NCBI GenBank assembly: GCA_037176705.1
Contig: CM073887.1
Span: 59,605,001-59,669,000, forward strand
Length of the DNA: 64,000 nucleotides
Direction of reading: 5' to 3'
From: Molossus alvarezi
Taxonomy: Eukaryota > Chordata > Mammalia > Chiroptera > Molossidae
Positions 1 to 13,000 of this stretch are shown here, one piece after another. Made by a program: the position numbers and the translations under genes. How positions within the stretch are numbered: the first letter of the stretch is position 1; the number at the start of each line of letters is the position of its first letter. Below the pieces are notes generated by a model. That model was not told the origin of the DNA, did no database searches, and was given only the letters and a program-made list of their open reading frames with translations.

Positions 1-59
1 TGGGAGGGCTGCGGCCTGCGCCTGGGGCCACCCCTAGAGACCTTTGCTGCCTGCTACAG

Positions 60-3000
60 GTGGATGGGGTGGCCAGGGCCCGAACTGGTCCTCTGCGTGG
101 AGGGCCAGACTTTCTGCGTCTGGACCACACCTTCCACCTGGAACTTGAGGCTGCCCGGCTGCTGCGAGCCTTGGTGCTGGTGTGGGACCCTTGTGTGCGG
201 AGGCACCGGCCCTGCGCCCAGGGCACTGTGCTGCTGCCCATGGTTTTCCGAGGTAGGATGTATGGCTGTGGGGGAGGGTCAGTAGGCTACAAGGTTCAGC
301 CCTTCCTCCAGAGTGCCCAGAGCACTAAGCCCAGGGTGGGGGTGTGGCTTGGAGTAGGAGGCCAGGGAACAGGAGCCTGTGGGGGCAGACCCCACTCAAG
401 TCCCCTTGTGTCCTCAGGTTGTCAGGCCCAGCAGCTGGCTGTGCGCTTGGAGCCCCAGGGGCTGCTATATGCCAAGCTGACCCTGTCAGAGCAGCAGGAA
501 GCACCTGAAACAGCTGAGCCTCGTGTCTTTGGGCTGCCCCTGCGGCTGCTGGTGGAGCGGGAGCAGCCCCCTGGCCAGGTGCCCCTCATCATTCAGAAGT
601 GTGTTGGGCAGATCGAGCGCCGAGGGCTGCGGGTGAGCCCCTCACCCACACCCCAGCTGGCCCCAGACCTGAGATCCACTCCCCAGGATGCCCAATATAC
701 AGAAGCCAGGCCTTCTCTCTCCCCACCCCACCCCGCCTGTGATATTCCTAGTTCCAATCCCAGCCTAGACAAGGGCAGGAGGGCCCCTTAGGCCATAGCA
801 CTCAGCCCAAAACCTAGGGGTCATCCAACCAATTAGTGATACAGGATCCCAGCCCTCTGGAGCTCAAAGTCTCATGGCAGATAAGACACGACTCCCGTAA
901 TAACAAATGTAAAACTGTGGTTGGGATAAGACTGAAGAAACTGGGAGAGCTTAAAGCAGGGCCTCACATGCTGGTTGGGGTAATTAGGGAAGACATCCTA
1001 GAGGAGGTGACAAGTGAGCTGAGAAGTCAGGTTCCTGAGTCAAAGGATGTGGGTATCAGGACAAGAGATCCAAGCAGAAGGTTTACAGATCCAGGTTGTC
1101 CAGGCAGCCAGTGAGGCTACAGCTAGCCCCCAACTTCTCAGCCCACTGCCACCCTGATCTGGAACTCCAGCCCACACCCCAATGGGACCAGATCAAACTG
1201 TGGCCCCAGCAAAAAGACTTTCCCTCTCTGCTCCCACACCTAGGTAGTGGGGCTATACCGTCTATGTGGTTCAGCAGCTGTGAAGAAAGAGCTTCGGGAT
1301 GCCTTTGAGCGGGACAGTGCAGCTGTCTGCCTCTCTGAGGACCTGTACCCCGATATCAATGTCATCACTGGTCAGCATGTCTCTTCCCTCCCTCACCTGC
1401 TCCTCATTCAACCCTTACCTCACGGCAGTCCCTGTGGCCCCCTGAAACCTCACCTCTTCTGTCTAGCCTTGTTTACACCTTCCTGCACCTGTCCTCCTCC
1501 TCTTCCCCCCTCTCAGCCCCAGCTGACCCCTCCAGCATCAGAAGCCAGGGTTGTCCTGACCAGAGTGGGCCCTGTGTCCACAGGCATCCTCAAGGATTAT
1601 CTGCGGGAGTTGCCCACACCACTCATCACCCAGCCCCTCTATCAAGTGGTGCTGGAAGCCATGGCTCAAGGGCCCCCAAGCAGGGCTCCTCCCAGCGCTG
1701 AGGGTACCCGTGGGCTCCTCAGCTGCCTGCCAGATGTGGAGAGGGTGAGTTGGGCCCCGGGGGGGGGGGGGGGGAATGGGTCGGACAGGGAGTGGGCTGA
1801 CATTAGTAGAACATTATTCCTATGCCTGGGCCGGTGATGGCCGTGAGCTTGTGGCATGAGAAAGTAGTTGCTATTAGTATCCCCACTTCCTAAATGTGGA
1901 AACTGAGGCCCAAAGCAGTTGAGTGAATTACCCAAGGTTGCACCGCTAGGATATATAAAAAATGCACTCTGAACACAGGTCTGTCAACCTCACAAGAGAG
2001 GTTCCTGGCTATAGGATCCTGGAGAAGTCTAGACCCTCTATGCTTCCAAACCCTCATCTTTAAAATGGGATTAATACCAATCCTGCCTAACCCACAGAGG
2101 AATGGGTTCAAGTCCAAGCTTTGCCATTCCAAAGCTATTACCTAATAGTTGAGTCTAAGCTCGATCATCTCCCAGCTGTGGGACCTTGAACCTCAGTTTT
2201 CCCATTCTGAGAAGCCTCAGTCTCCCTTATGCCCTCCCAACCCCCTCTCCACAGGCCACGCTGACGCTTCTCCTAGACCACCTGCGCCTCGTCTCCTCCT
2301 TCCACGCCCACAATCGCATGACCGCTCAGAACCTGGCCGTGTGCTTCGGTCCCGTACTGCTGCCGGCGCGCCAGGACCCCAGCAAGCCCCGTATCCGCAA
2401 CTCTGGGCCGGGCCTTGCCAACACTGTGGACTTCAAGCGCCACATCGAAGTTCTCCACTACCTGCTGCAGTCTTGGCCAGGTGAGTCCGCCCCGGCTCAT
2501 GCTGCCAATCCAAGCCAGGCTGCCACGGCGATGCTTTTTCTGGCAGCCAATCAGAGTCTCGTATTTCAAGCAAGCCGTGCCCCCTCATTAGAGTAAATCA
2601 GTACCTGGTTGCCTCAGCAACCAGTTCAGATCCAGCCAATCCATGCTTGATACTGCTTCTTAACACGCCAATCAGAGGGCCGGTCGCCTAAGCAACCAGC
2701 CCAGCCAATGGGATCGTGATCGGCCTGGTTAACTAAATAACCAATCAGAGGCCCGACTGCCGCCCTGTACATAATGTCATCACAAGCCCTCTCTTCCCTC
2801 TGCAGATCCTCGTAGGTCCCCAGAAGCTCCGGACCTCGCCCCGTACCTGCGGCCCAAACGACAACCACCGCTGCATTTGCCGCTGGCGGCTGCCGAAGTA
2901 GTGACTCGACCCCGTGGCCGGGGCGGTCCCGAGAGCCCCCCGAGCAACCGCTACGCCGGCGACTGGAGCGTTTGCGGGAGGGACTTTTTGCCCTGTGGGC

Positions 3001-3209
3001 GGGACTTCCTGTCCGGGCCGGACTACGACCACGTGACAGGCAGTGACAGCGAAGACGAGGATGAGGAGGCAGGCGAGCCTGCGGGTGCCGCCGACTTCGA
3101 GGATGACTTCGAGGCGCCCTTCAACCCGCACCTGAACCTCAAAGACTTTGACGCCCTCATCCTGGACCTAGAAAGGGAACTTTCCAAGCAGATCAACGTG
3201 TGCCTCTGA
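60..3209 (+). CDS. SYDE1: SYDE1, Rho GTPase-activating protein (3' six coding exons; 5' part lies outside the window)
   Basis: Six coding exons read in one frame: 60-252, 418-632, 1244-1370, 1584-1744, 2255-2480 and 2806-3209 (stop TGA at 3207-3209). All have AG acceptors and GT donors, and they join to 441 codons plus stop. The first two exons encode the end of a C2 domain. Exons three to five encode the RhoGAP domain: the arginine-finger segment GLYRLCG, then [15 protein letters not shown], then [17 protein letters not shown]. The last exon encodes an acidic tail ([12 protein letters not shown]) and ends [14 protein letters not shown], which I recognise as the SYDE1 C-terminus. SYDE proteins (homologues of worm SYD-1) stimulate GTP hydrolysis by Rho-family GTPases and affect the cytoskeleton and synapses. 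The donor after 1370 (GTCAGC) is weak, and a run of 16 G follows the donor at 1745. No disabling change is visible. The neighbour ILVBL converges on it. Confidence 0.95.
1759..1774 (+). repeat. G(16) homopolymer next to a SYDE1 splice donor
   Basis: Sixteen consecutive G begin 15 bases into the intron after the exon ending at 1744. G-runs near a donor can act as splicing enhancers and are prone to length error in sequencing. Confidence 0.9.
1845..1975 (-). repeat. MIR fragment in SYDE1 intron
   Basis: Contains the antisense MIR core wording 'tgtggaaactgaggcccaaa...ttacccaaggttgcac', diverged as expected for an old mammalian repeat. A second MIR piece in + orientation ('cagctgtgggaccttgaacctcag') lies at about 2150-2230. 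Confidence 0.6.
2505..2745 (+). promoter_or_regulatory. Cluster of CCAAT boxes and X-box-like palindromes in the last SYDE1 intron
   Basis: Six CCAAT pentamers on the + strand start at 2505, 2547, 2636, 2668, 2705 and 2741; three of them read CCAATCAGAG. Interleaved are three 16-bp elements of shared form: GGTTGCCTCAGCAACC (2607-2622), GGTCGCCTAAGCAACC (2682-2697) and GGTTAACTAAATAACC (2727-2742). The first sits in a perfect 8-bp-arm palindrome. CCAAT is the NF-Y site, and GTTGCC-n-GCAAC resembles the RFX X-box. A regulatory role is inference; the array could also be a decayed short tandem repeat. Confidence 0.45.
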
Positions 3210-4165
3210 GCCAAGTGGGGCGGGACCCCAGTTACTAAGGGCCGGGCTCCTGGTTGCCAAGGCAGTGTCCTAAGTACAGAAGGGGACCAGACCTGTCTTT
3301 CAGGCCTAGCTCCTGACTGCTGGGGAGTTGCCTAACAACCAGCCAGCCAGATGTTGAGATTTCTCGTTTCCAGTGCTAAATTATTTGGGTACTGGTTACA
3401 AAGGCCAGAGACTGAGAATTTTGGGAACTAGCTGTTGTGGCCATCTTTTCTGAGTACAATGGGGGCTTCTCCCGCTTACTGGGCTGGTCTCTCATGCCTC
3501 CCCTTGGCAAGGGAAACACCAGTTAATGTGAGCATCACCCTGGGATGGTGAGACACCCCCCACCTGTCAATCCTCTTGCTGCTGCCAACCACATCAGTAT
3601 TAGCTTTGAGCACTGCACTCTGCTTCTCCCTCCCTCAGAGGGCCCAAGGACTATGAAGAGGTGCTGTTTGGAATGGGATCAAGAGCAGCCCCTACCAGGG
3701 CTCCAGCTGGACAGGGGCAGCCTGGGGCTTGCAGAAAAACAACTGGTTTCTCCACTCTCTTCCAGGGAAACCCCAATTGCCTCAAACCAACAAATGGAGA
3801 TAGTAGAGGTTGGCCCTTCTGCTCCCCAATTCTTCCTCAGCATCCCTGAAGAAATTGAGCACTTAGAAGACCTCCCTTTTGGAGAGGCCCCGCCTGAAGT
3901 GTCAGGCTGGGGGCACTTTGGTACGGAACATATTTATTGCCTCCGTGCGTGTGTCTGTGTGTGAGAATGAGTGTGCATGGGCACGTCTGGAGCAGGCGTG
4001 TGGGGCTCTTTCAGGGACCATGGGTGGGGGGGTTCACAATGCTGAGCACCCTGAAATCCCCAGTACTGGTGCCTCAGTGGGAGAGTAAGGTCCCCTCCTT
4101 TCTACCCCTTCCCCTCACTTCCATCTTTGTGAACAATAAATCAATATGCACAGGTTCTGGGATGA
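3210..4165 (+). other. SYDE1: SYDE1 3' UTR
   Basis: Sequence from the SYDE1 stop codon to just past the AATAAA at 4135-4140. It has no coding potential and no recognised interspersed repeat. A GT-rich stretch (GTGTGTCTGTGTGTG) lies at about 3948-3964. The exact cleavage site is inferred to be 10-30 bases after AATAAA. Confidence 0.75.
4135..4140 (+). terminator. SYDE1 polyadenylation signal AATAAA
   Basis: Canonical AATAAA hexamer about 930 bases after the SYDE1 stop, and the only clear candidate before the convergent gene ILVBL begins. Confidence 0.75.
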
Positions 4166-4193
4166 GTACTTGGGCCCACATGGACCAGAGGTG

Positions 4194-4199
4194 GTTTAT
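4194..4199 (-). terminator. ILVBL polyadenylation signal AATAAA (TTTATT on +)
   Basis: About 235 bases past the ILVBL stop, with no closer canonical hexamer seen. It lies only 54 bases from the SYDE1 signal on the other strand, so the two 3' ends abut or overlap. Confidence 0.7.
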
Positions 4200-4210
4200 T
4201 TAGTGTAGGG

Positions 4211-4231
4211 AAAAAAAAAAAAAAAAAAAAA
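4211..4231 (+). repeat. A(21) homopolymer
   Basis: A pure A tract on +, so a U tract within the ILVBL 3' UTR just upstream of its polyadenylation signal. Confidence 0.9.
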
Positions 4232-4429
4232 GGAAGGGCACAATTGGGACCACAAAGAAAAAGACCTCAGAGCTCTCTAACACTTCCAGGAAGCCCCTCT
4301 GAGCCCTGACCCCTCCAGCTCCTCCCTGACCTCAGGGAGGATTGTAGGGTCACTGGAGGCCCAGAGCAGGCAAGAATGAGACTCCAGACCAGCTAAGCAG
4401 TCCAGGGATTAGAAAGCACCCAAAAGGCC

Positions 4430-7400
4430 CTACACAGCAATGGAGCCATCACGGAAGTCCGTCCTCCCAATGAGGATATTGACCACAACCGGATGACCAT
4501 CTCGGCACTGCTGCTGGGCATCACAAAGCACCTTGACCACCTGATCCTCATTCTCCCGTGAGAGCAGCAAACCCTGGGCCCCCAGACCGATGGCTGCTTT
4601 GTGGTAATCTAAAAGGGGAGGGCAAGTCAGATGGTGGCTGGTCCCTAGCCCACCATAAGCCCTGACCATGAGAAGAACACACACCCAGCCAAGCCAGGAA
4701 TAGCCTCCCCCATGCCAGGCCCCTCACCACTATAGGCCAGGCCACAGGCCACATTGCTGCCCAAACAGGGCACCTGCTCCCGAGAAATCTGGGTCCAGCC
4801 AGCATCATTCCCTATCAAGGCCATCACTGGGATCTGCAAGGAGAGGATGAGGCCAGGCCATGACATTCAGCCACCAGGCTTGGTTAGCCAAAGGACACAG
4901 AGATAAGACCTCCGCTAGACAGAAGCAACTCCCTCCCCAGCCCAGCCCACCCCTGATGACACCTCCCAGAACCCCAGACTTCACCTGGGGCAGCCAGTTA
5001 CCTTATGTCTGACAAAGGTGTCAAATTCGATGAGGCTGTACCCAAAAGCTCCATCCCCAAACAGGCACCAGACCTAACGTGGAACAGGAAATGTTTAGGG
5101 TAGTTTATTGCCCAGAGTAGCAAGCCTCCTGCCTCCAGTGCCCTGACTCACCTCAGCATCTGGCCGGCATAGTTTGGCCCCAAGTGCAAATCCTGCGCCA
5201 ACCCCCAGAGTTCCGAAGGCCCCTAATAGAACCAAGAGCATATGGGTGTGAAGGGAAATGGATGGTACAAGCTGCCCCAGGCATAGGCCCTTCCTTACCA
5301 GGGTCAAGCCAGCACAGGGGGCCACGGGGCTGCACCAGGTGGGCAGCAGTACCCACAAAATCCCCACCATCCACCACCAGAATTGAGTTGTCAGGCAAAG
5401 TCTCCTCTACCAGCTGCAGCACCCGCACCGGGTTAAGGTGCTGGGCTACAGGCATCATCGCCTTCTCCCTGCAATGAAGTAGTGCAAGTCAGCAGGACCA
5501 GCAGCAGACCCTGCTGGGAACCCACCACCCTCCATGTCCACCAGCCCCCACCGAAAGGACTGATCCTTCTGTCGGTCAGCTTGCCGAAGCTCCTCTGCCC
5601 AGTCTGAGGCCCATGTCTGGCCCTGAAGGCCCTCCACCAGCTTCAATACAAAGGAGCCCACGTCTCCTGGGGAAGGAAGAGAGCACAGCTGCAGAGAGGT
5701 GGCCTCCTGCCCTTCCAGCACAAGAGGCTCAAAGACAGCATAAAGCCAATAGTAGTATTGGAGCAGGAGCAAGGAGGCAGGCCAGAGGCACTACTTGGGC
5801 AAAAAGGAAAAAACACACCCTAGAGCCTGCTGGAACCAGGTTAGGGCAGCTGGGGTGAGAGGGAGGACAAGGCTGGAGAAACAAGATTTAGGGAGCACAA
5901 AGTGGATTAGAAACCCAAGCCAACCTCACCTGCCTCCCCATCACACCTCAGATTATGTAGTCCTATCAATTCTCCCTCTGAAAGATCATTAAAAACACCT
6001 CCATCTGCCAAGCAGATCTCTATAACCCAGACACGCAGAGTGCTTGTGAAAAAATATATGAGCTGGTGATGATGTACTTCTCATCATCTGCACTCAGAAA
6101 TAATCAACTGGAGGCTCAAAGAAGTTGAGTTTCTTCTCCCTGCCCATCTCCAGTCCAGGCCGTCATTTCTGTCCTGACCCTGTTTGCCAGACCCCTTGAC
6201 ACCGCCTGGCCCCTCTAACTCGCTACCCACCCAGCTGCTACAATGGACCTTCTCAAATACGAATGAAGCAGTGCCACTTCTTCATTGACAGTTTTCTGTC
6301 ACCAATACAGCAAGGAAGTCAATATCCTTGGAATAATGGGCAAAGCAGGGCACAGAAAGACCATGGAAGAGGACTGAACAAGGGTGGAGGTTATGACAGG
6401 ACAAGAGAGGCCTCAGGGGCCAAGGAGTGAGCTGTCCTAACAGCAACAGGCGGCATGAGAGGGTTTGCAGCCAGGGGACATAGTCACATGCACATTCCCA
6501 GGCCTTTCCTCTGGTGCACACCCACCATTTGTTCATCCAGAAGCACCTATTAGTCTGAGAGCCAAATATATGTCTCTAGCTGACTGGGTACCCCATAGGG
6601 CAAGGTCCAGAACCCAGCTCAAGCCAGCTGCAGCAGAAGCCAGGCGGAGAGGGCCCAGAAGGAGCACATGTGTGGGGCATTAGGGGCTCACCCTGAATGG
6701 CCTCCTGGGGCTTCCAGAATATGTCTGAGTTGATCAACATCTCCTTCCGGTTACGGTTGACAATGATGATCTTGCTGCTTCGGCTGAGGACACGGCCATA
6801 GGACAGGCGGAAGTCACACACAATTCCTGGGGTAGGGGATAGGGGAACAGTGGATGGAGGGCCAGTGTCCTAGGAGATGCCTACTACCTAACTTAATCCA
6901 CCATAGCAGACTGAATACAAAAGCATGCCCGTTCTTCACCTCCCCCTGAACCCATGCCACCCTGTGGCGGACTTGATAACTCCCCTCCCCAGCCCTTGAA
7001 CCTGGGCAGGCCTCAGAATGTGAATTGGCCAGCAGGATGTGTCAGGAGTGCTTTACAACTTCAGGATGTGCCTTACAAATTTCCACTCTCTCTTTAAATA
7101 ACCTTGCTCCCCCAACCCTACATGTTTTTCATCCTCCACCAAGTGAACCCACCCAGGCCAACCTGCTGAATGATGAGCAACATGGAGGAGGAGATGGTAG
7201 GGAAAAGTGAGAACTCAGAATCCTAGCTGAGGCCATGCTAGACCAGCTATAGCTCCAGCCAACCCCCATGTATCTGAACCAGCCCAGCCAGGACCAGCAC
7301 AGCTGCCCTTCTGCCTCCCCAACTGCCAACTCCTGAATGAGCCCTGCCAAAACCAGAAAAACTACCACCTTACCTGTAGGTGGGTCTTGAGAAATAACTA

Positions 7401-10000
7401 CATTTTAAGCCACTGAGTTTGGGCTAATACCCACACAGCAATAAAACTGATACAAGATTATGTGTCTGGCAGGATTCAAAGCACTTTATGTGAAAATGGA
7501 TATGCCGTATGTGTATGAGCTGTATAAAATATAAATGCTGTATAACGCATACAAATGTAAATGCTGTGCAGAAAAGTTCCATGGGTCCATGATCTGTGTG
7601 TCCTCGATTGTGCAAAGCTGGGTCACAACTGCAACCTGGCAAAAGTTCACCTGAATTTCAAATTCAGGGTTGTTCAAAACCCTTAAAAGGAGAAGGGGTA
7701 GGGCCAGCAAATACCAGACGAGGAGGGGCAAGATCACAGGGTAAGGGGGAAGTTCTGGAGTGAGGGAAAGGGAAGGGTGAAGAGGAGGACGAGGCCCACC
7801 TGCCAGGAGGACAACATCTGCCTTCTTCAGGGCGGCACTGCGGTTCTGCCGGATGTGGAGGGGGTGGTTTCGGCCCAGCAGCCCTCGTGCCATCCCAGCA
7901 AGGAAGCAGGGAACACCCAGGGTCTCCACGGCAGCCCTGCAGTTCCAAGTAAACAGAGTTAAGTGTGGCCAAGGGCCTGCCCGTCCCCACAGGGCACCAG
8001 GGGACCAAGGACCAGGAATGTGATAGTAAAAGCAGGGCTGATGCTTCTCACCGAAGCTTGTGGGCAGGTGTCAAGGGCAGTAGGGCCTGGCTCCCCAGCA
8101 CCATAAGGGGCCTTTTGGCTCGGCTCAAGATCTCCACACAGCGCTGAACCTAGGGCAAGAGGTGGGGCTCAAAGAGCGGACCCTGAGTCACCAAAAGCCC
8201 CCAAGATCAAGGCCCCAATACTGCCTCAAGGACAGGCTGTTCTGCCAGGTGGGTTCTTCGGCCAGGGAAGAGAGGCAATTTACCTGCTGGGGGGATGCCT
8301 GGGGAATATCCAGAGGCAGGGGCCCTTCAGGCCGAGGCTCCCAGGCTCCTGCAAAGAGATTGGCCAGGTGATTCTCTAAGTACCTGCGAAGAGGAAAGGA
8401 AAGGATGGTTACCAGGATTCATTACTGAGGTTCCAGGAGCTGAAGGAAGAGAGGGGCCAGGAGGGAAGTGAGATAGGCACAGGGGAGGTCGAGCAATGGC
8501 CCAGGACAGACAAACCCCAGTGGCCAAGTCTCTAGCAGCCAGTTTCCCCTTGGAAGCTTCTGATGACCACCCACCCTGAGACAGACCCTCAGAAACAAGT
8601 GACAGAGGTATGGAGTGGCAGGATCAGGGCCACAGCTACAGGGTCCGGCAGAGGTGGCTCTGCCACTTCCTGTGTGACTTTGGGCAAATGAATTAACCTT
8701 TCTGAGCATCCTGCTCTATAAAACAAAACCTCCCTCCCAAGGTTCAACGATGATCTATCCATTCAGGATATAAAGCACTTTGCAAAACCCTCCATTATTG
8801 GAAGCTATTAACATCATCAGTACACTTGTCTCTTTCTCTGGCTTCATGCATCCCCTTCTCTGCTTCCTTACCCAATGGATCACAGGGCTCTGACTTTCCA
8901 TGAAGCCCCATGCAGGGCTCTGGAGACACACAGATAAATCCTGCTCAGTCCTGCCCTCAAGAACACCCAATCCAGCCAAAAATAGACACATGGGTGTTGG
9001 CAGGAAGCTCTCAGAACCAGAAGCTTCTGTTTCTCTTTGGAGTCAAGACTGTAGAGAATGAAAAGAGGCCAAGGAAGGAAACGTGGAGACCTCAACATAG
9101 AAAGAAAAGGGAAGAGCGAGCCTTGCAGGGGGCTGAAGAGGGAAGCCTGAGAGAGAGGAGGCTGGGAGGAGGCTGGGAGGCCAGGGAGCAAAGAGGCTGT
9201 CATGGTCACAGAACAGAACCACTTAAAATTCTGCTTCCCAGATACGGTTACTGACCAATTCCTGTGTGTTAGGTTCCCTGAACACCCTTCTCTCTATTTC
9301 TGGTTCCCTAACCATGTTGAAGGAAGAATAGGAAATACCTTGCCTTATACCTGACATGACAATGAACTCAGCCCTTATTTAAGATGATAATGGTTAATTA
9401 TTTTATACTTCAGCATTTGCACTATCAAAACTATCTCATTTTATTATTCACAAAGTCTTAGTCTAGAGAGAAAAGCAGGCAACATTCATTCATTTTACAG
9501 ATGAGGAAGTTGAAGTCAAGAGAGGTTTAATCACATAATTTGTAAGTCAAACCATTATGCTGTACCTTCAACTCATACAGTGCTGTCTTTCAATTATATC
9601 TCAATAAAAATGGGGGAAAAGGTTTAATCATTTGCTCAAGTTAACACAGCTAGTTAGTGGCAGTCCTTGAATTTGAACCTATGTCTCTGTACTTTCATTT
9701 CATTCATTAGAGATGGCACATAGCTCTGTGGGTAAAGCACTGAAGGCTCCTCCAGGCTGAATCCTAATGTGCCATTAAGCTGGATGACTTCATGCAAGTC
9801 ATTCAGTAAAATACCTTAATTCAAAGGGTTGTTATAAAAGATACTGAGTGCACAGCCGGTGTGGCTCAGTGGTTGAGTGTTGACCCATGCACCAAGAGGC
9901 CGCCGGTTCAATTCCCGGTCAGGGCACATGCCCAGGTTGTGGGCCCGATCCCCAGTGGAGGGCATGCAGGAGGTAGCCAATCGATGTTCTCTCTCATTGA

Positions 10001-10037
<37 letters not shown>

Positions 10038-13000
10038 TCCTCTCTCTCTAAAAATCAATAAAGAAAAAAAATAGTTGATGCCAAACAGTTTAAAAAAATT
10101 AATATAAAAGACATTGAGTAAAACCGCTATTCCTTGAGCTGCCCCTCAAGGTGCATCTCCCTGCCCAGGGTTCAGAGATTTGTTTGGCTTATTCACTGTC
10201 ACTTGTGCCCATCCTGGTACCTGGTACCTGGCACACAGAGGCACTTGCTAAATACATGAAAGAGAACTGGAAGGAGAAGGGGCAAGGACAGGCAAAGGGC
10301 AAGGGTGGGGTATAGGAGGAGGAGAAGTGATTCTTCCTTCTCCTGTGCCATTTCAGCCAGGACCACCTCAGTGGTGACCAAAAAGAGACCCTTTCACATA
10401 CCTCCACTCAAGCTATACCCCTACCTGGACCCCTTTCTATCTGCTTGACGGAAGGAGGTACCCCTCAAACTCCTTATCTCTTCTCAGAAAACCTTCAGGC
10501 TTGTCCCAGGCCAGCCCTACAACTCTGCTATCTCCAAGATCCTGGCCACTTGCCACTCCAAGTCCCAGAGTGAGCTGTGACCATATCACAGGCCTGCAGG
10601 GACACACTACACTGTCCCTTTCTCCAGGCACTCATATGTGATCCATCCATTTCTCTGCATCCCATCCATAGCCACTACCCAGTTCCAGGCCACCATCACC
10701 TCTCATCCCCAGGACAACCCTACCTCCTACCTGGCTTCTCGGCTTTCACCCAACCACAGTCCATTCTCCAAACAGCAGCCAAGGGAACATAATAAAAACC
10801 TAAATCAGGGTATCCCACACCTCTGATTAAGGCCCTACAAAACTTCTCAATGAATCTCAGATTAAAAATAAAACTACAGGTACTCCCAGTGAACCATCCT
10901 GGCTGCTCTAAACTCAGCCCCTGCCCCCTCTCAGCTTTGCTCACCTGCTGCTACACAGGCCAACTTGCTTTCCCAACCTAAGTTCATTCCTGCCTCAGGA
11001 CCTTTGCATATGCTATACCCTCCACCTGGAATGCTCTTCCCATGATTGGTTCCTCTCAGTTGATGTGAAAATTAATGAATGGGTCAAAGGTGGGATAAGT
11101 GCTGGCAAGTGGTTGCAAAAGGGAGGAGGGCATGGTGGGAGTGGGGCTACGTACCAAGAAACCCCTCGACCCATGAGGCCCTTGGGCCGAATAGGTGGCA
11201 CCATCTCCTTCTGGACCATGAAGTAGGGGTACAGCACATCAATGGGCAGCTCCACAAACACTGGGCCTGTGAGGGTAGGGAGGACACTGAGCCTGCTAGG
11301 CCCTCCTAGCCCCCAGGCCCTAGGACCTGACCACTACCAGCCCTCTACTACCTACCCGGGGTGCCCGACTGGGCAATAGCCATTGCAGTTCTCAGAGTGG
11401 GTATGATGTCCCGCACCCTGTGCACAGAAGCACAAAACTTGCAGAGTGGTCGGAACAAGGACATCTGATCAATGGCCTGGAGTGCACCCCGGTTCTGGTA
11501 GAGACGGATTCAGGGGAGTTACCATGTGAGCCCTTCAAGCCTCCCTGTAGCCCCCACCATTTTCTGAGGACAGGGCACCTGTAGCAGAGTACTGGCAGCC
11601 CCACCCAGAAGCAGTACTGGGGACTGGGCTAACTGGGCATTCTTCACCGCTGTCACTGTGTTGGTGAGGCCAGGGCCTGCCGTCACTGCTACCACGCCCA
11701 CCGTCCCTGGAACACAGACCTTTTCACCATCTACACCATGCCCATCCTCCTGACCACCCTCAAAAACACCTTCCCCTCAAAGATCCCCCATCCCAGCCCC
11801 CAGCCCTCTCCACTCTGCACTCACCAGACAGGCGTGCCACAGCATCAGCAGCAAACACGGCCGTGACTTCATGGCGCGTGTCCACCACGCGGATACCCAG
11901 CTTCTCACAGGCTACCAGCAGTGGGGAAATGTGCCCACCAACCAGTGTGAAAAGGAACTGCACACCATGAGCCCTCAGTACGGCCGCCACACTCTCCCCA
12001 CCATGCCGGACGCTTACCTTGTCAACCTGAGCCCATGAAGAGAAAGAGCAAGATGTCAAGAATCCGGGCAAGAGCACCAGGGCAGGTGGGAAGAGGGGTG
12101 ATCACTCACACCCAGGGAGGAGGGCACAGGGTAAGAGGGCTGGGGAAGGCACATCATCTTACCAGATCCTCATGTCATTACAGCTGACCCCTGAACAACA
12201 CAGGGGTTAGAGGTGCCAACCCCCACACAGTCAAAAATTCACAGATAACTTTTGACTCCCCCAAAACTTAACTACTAATAGCCTGTTAAGCAAAAGTCTT
12301 ATCAATCATATAAACAGTTGATTAACACATTTTGTAGGTTATATGCAGAATGTACTATATTCTTACAATAAAGTAAGCTAGGAGGAAAATTACACTATTA
12401 AGAAAATTATAAGAAAGAAAAAATACATTTACTGCATTTTGTATTTATTGAAAAAATTGTGCACATACCCTTGGCCGGTGTGACTCAGTGGTTGGAGTGC
12501 TGGCCCATGCACCAAAGGGTCATGGGTTCAATTCCCATTCAAGGGCACATACCTGGGTTGCAGGTTTGATCCTTGGCCCAGTCAGAGTGCGTGCAGGAGG
12601 CAACCAATCGATGTGTCTCTCTCATATCAATGTTTCTCTCTCTCTCCCCCTCCCCCCATCCTTTCCACTCTCTCTAAAAATCAATGGGGTGAGGATTAAC
12701 AAAAAAATATATATGCACATAAATGGAACCATGTTGGTCAAGGGTCTGTATACCTTTTTACAGCTAAGGGGACCAAGACTTGCCCAAGCAAGATTCAAAG
12801 TCCCATAAAATCCATACTGTTAAGCACCCTGCTCAGTTGCACTGTCTACCTGGGGATGGTGGGGCAATGAGGGAGAGAGGGGCTAGGTGGATCTACAATA
12901 CCCAGGGAAGTGTGGCCAACAGCACAAGGAAGGGGTTATCAGCTATGACTCCAGAACTGCCTGCCCTCCAGTATCAGGGCCTGCTAGCCTGACTGTTGAC

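Noticed and set aside
60..791. One continuous 243-codon gene from 60 to 791
   Set aside because: It reads through a SYDE1 intron by chance; exon borders at 252/418 and 632 fit the family.
9853..9950. tRNA genes in Ves heads throughout the window
   Set aside because: All are followed by the SINE body and A-rich tail, and many have target duplications.
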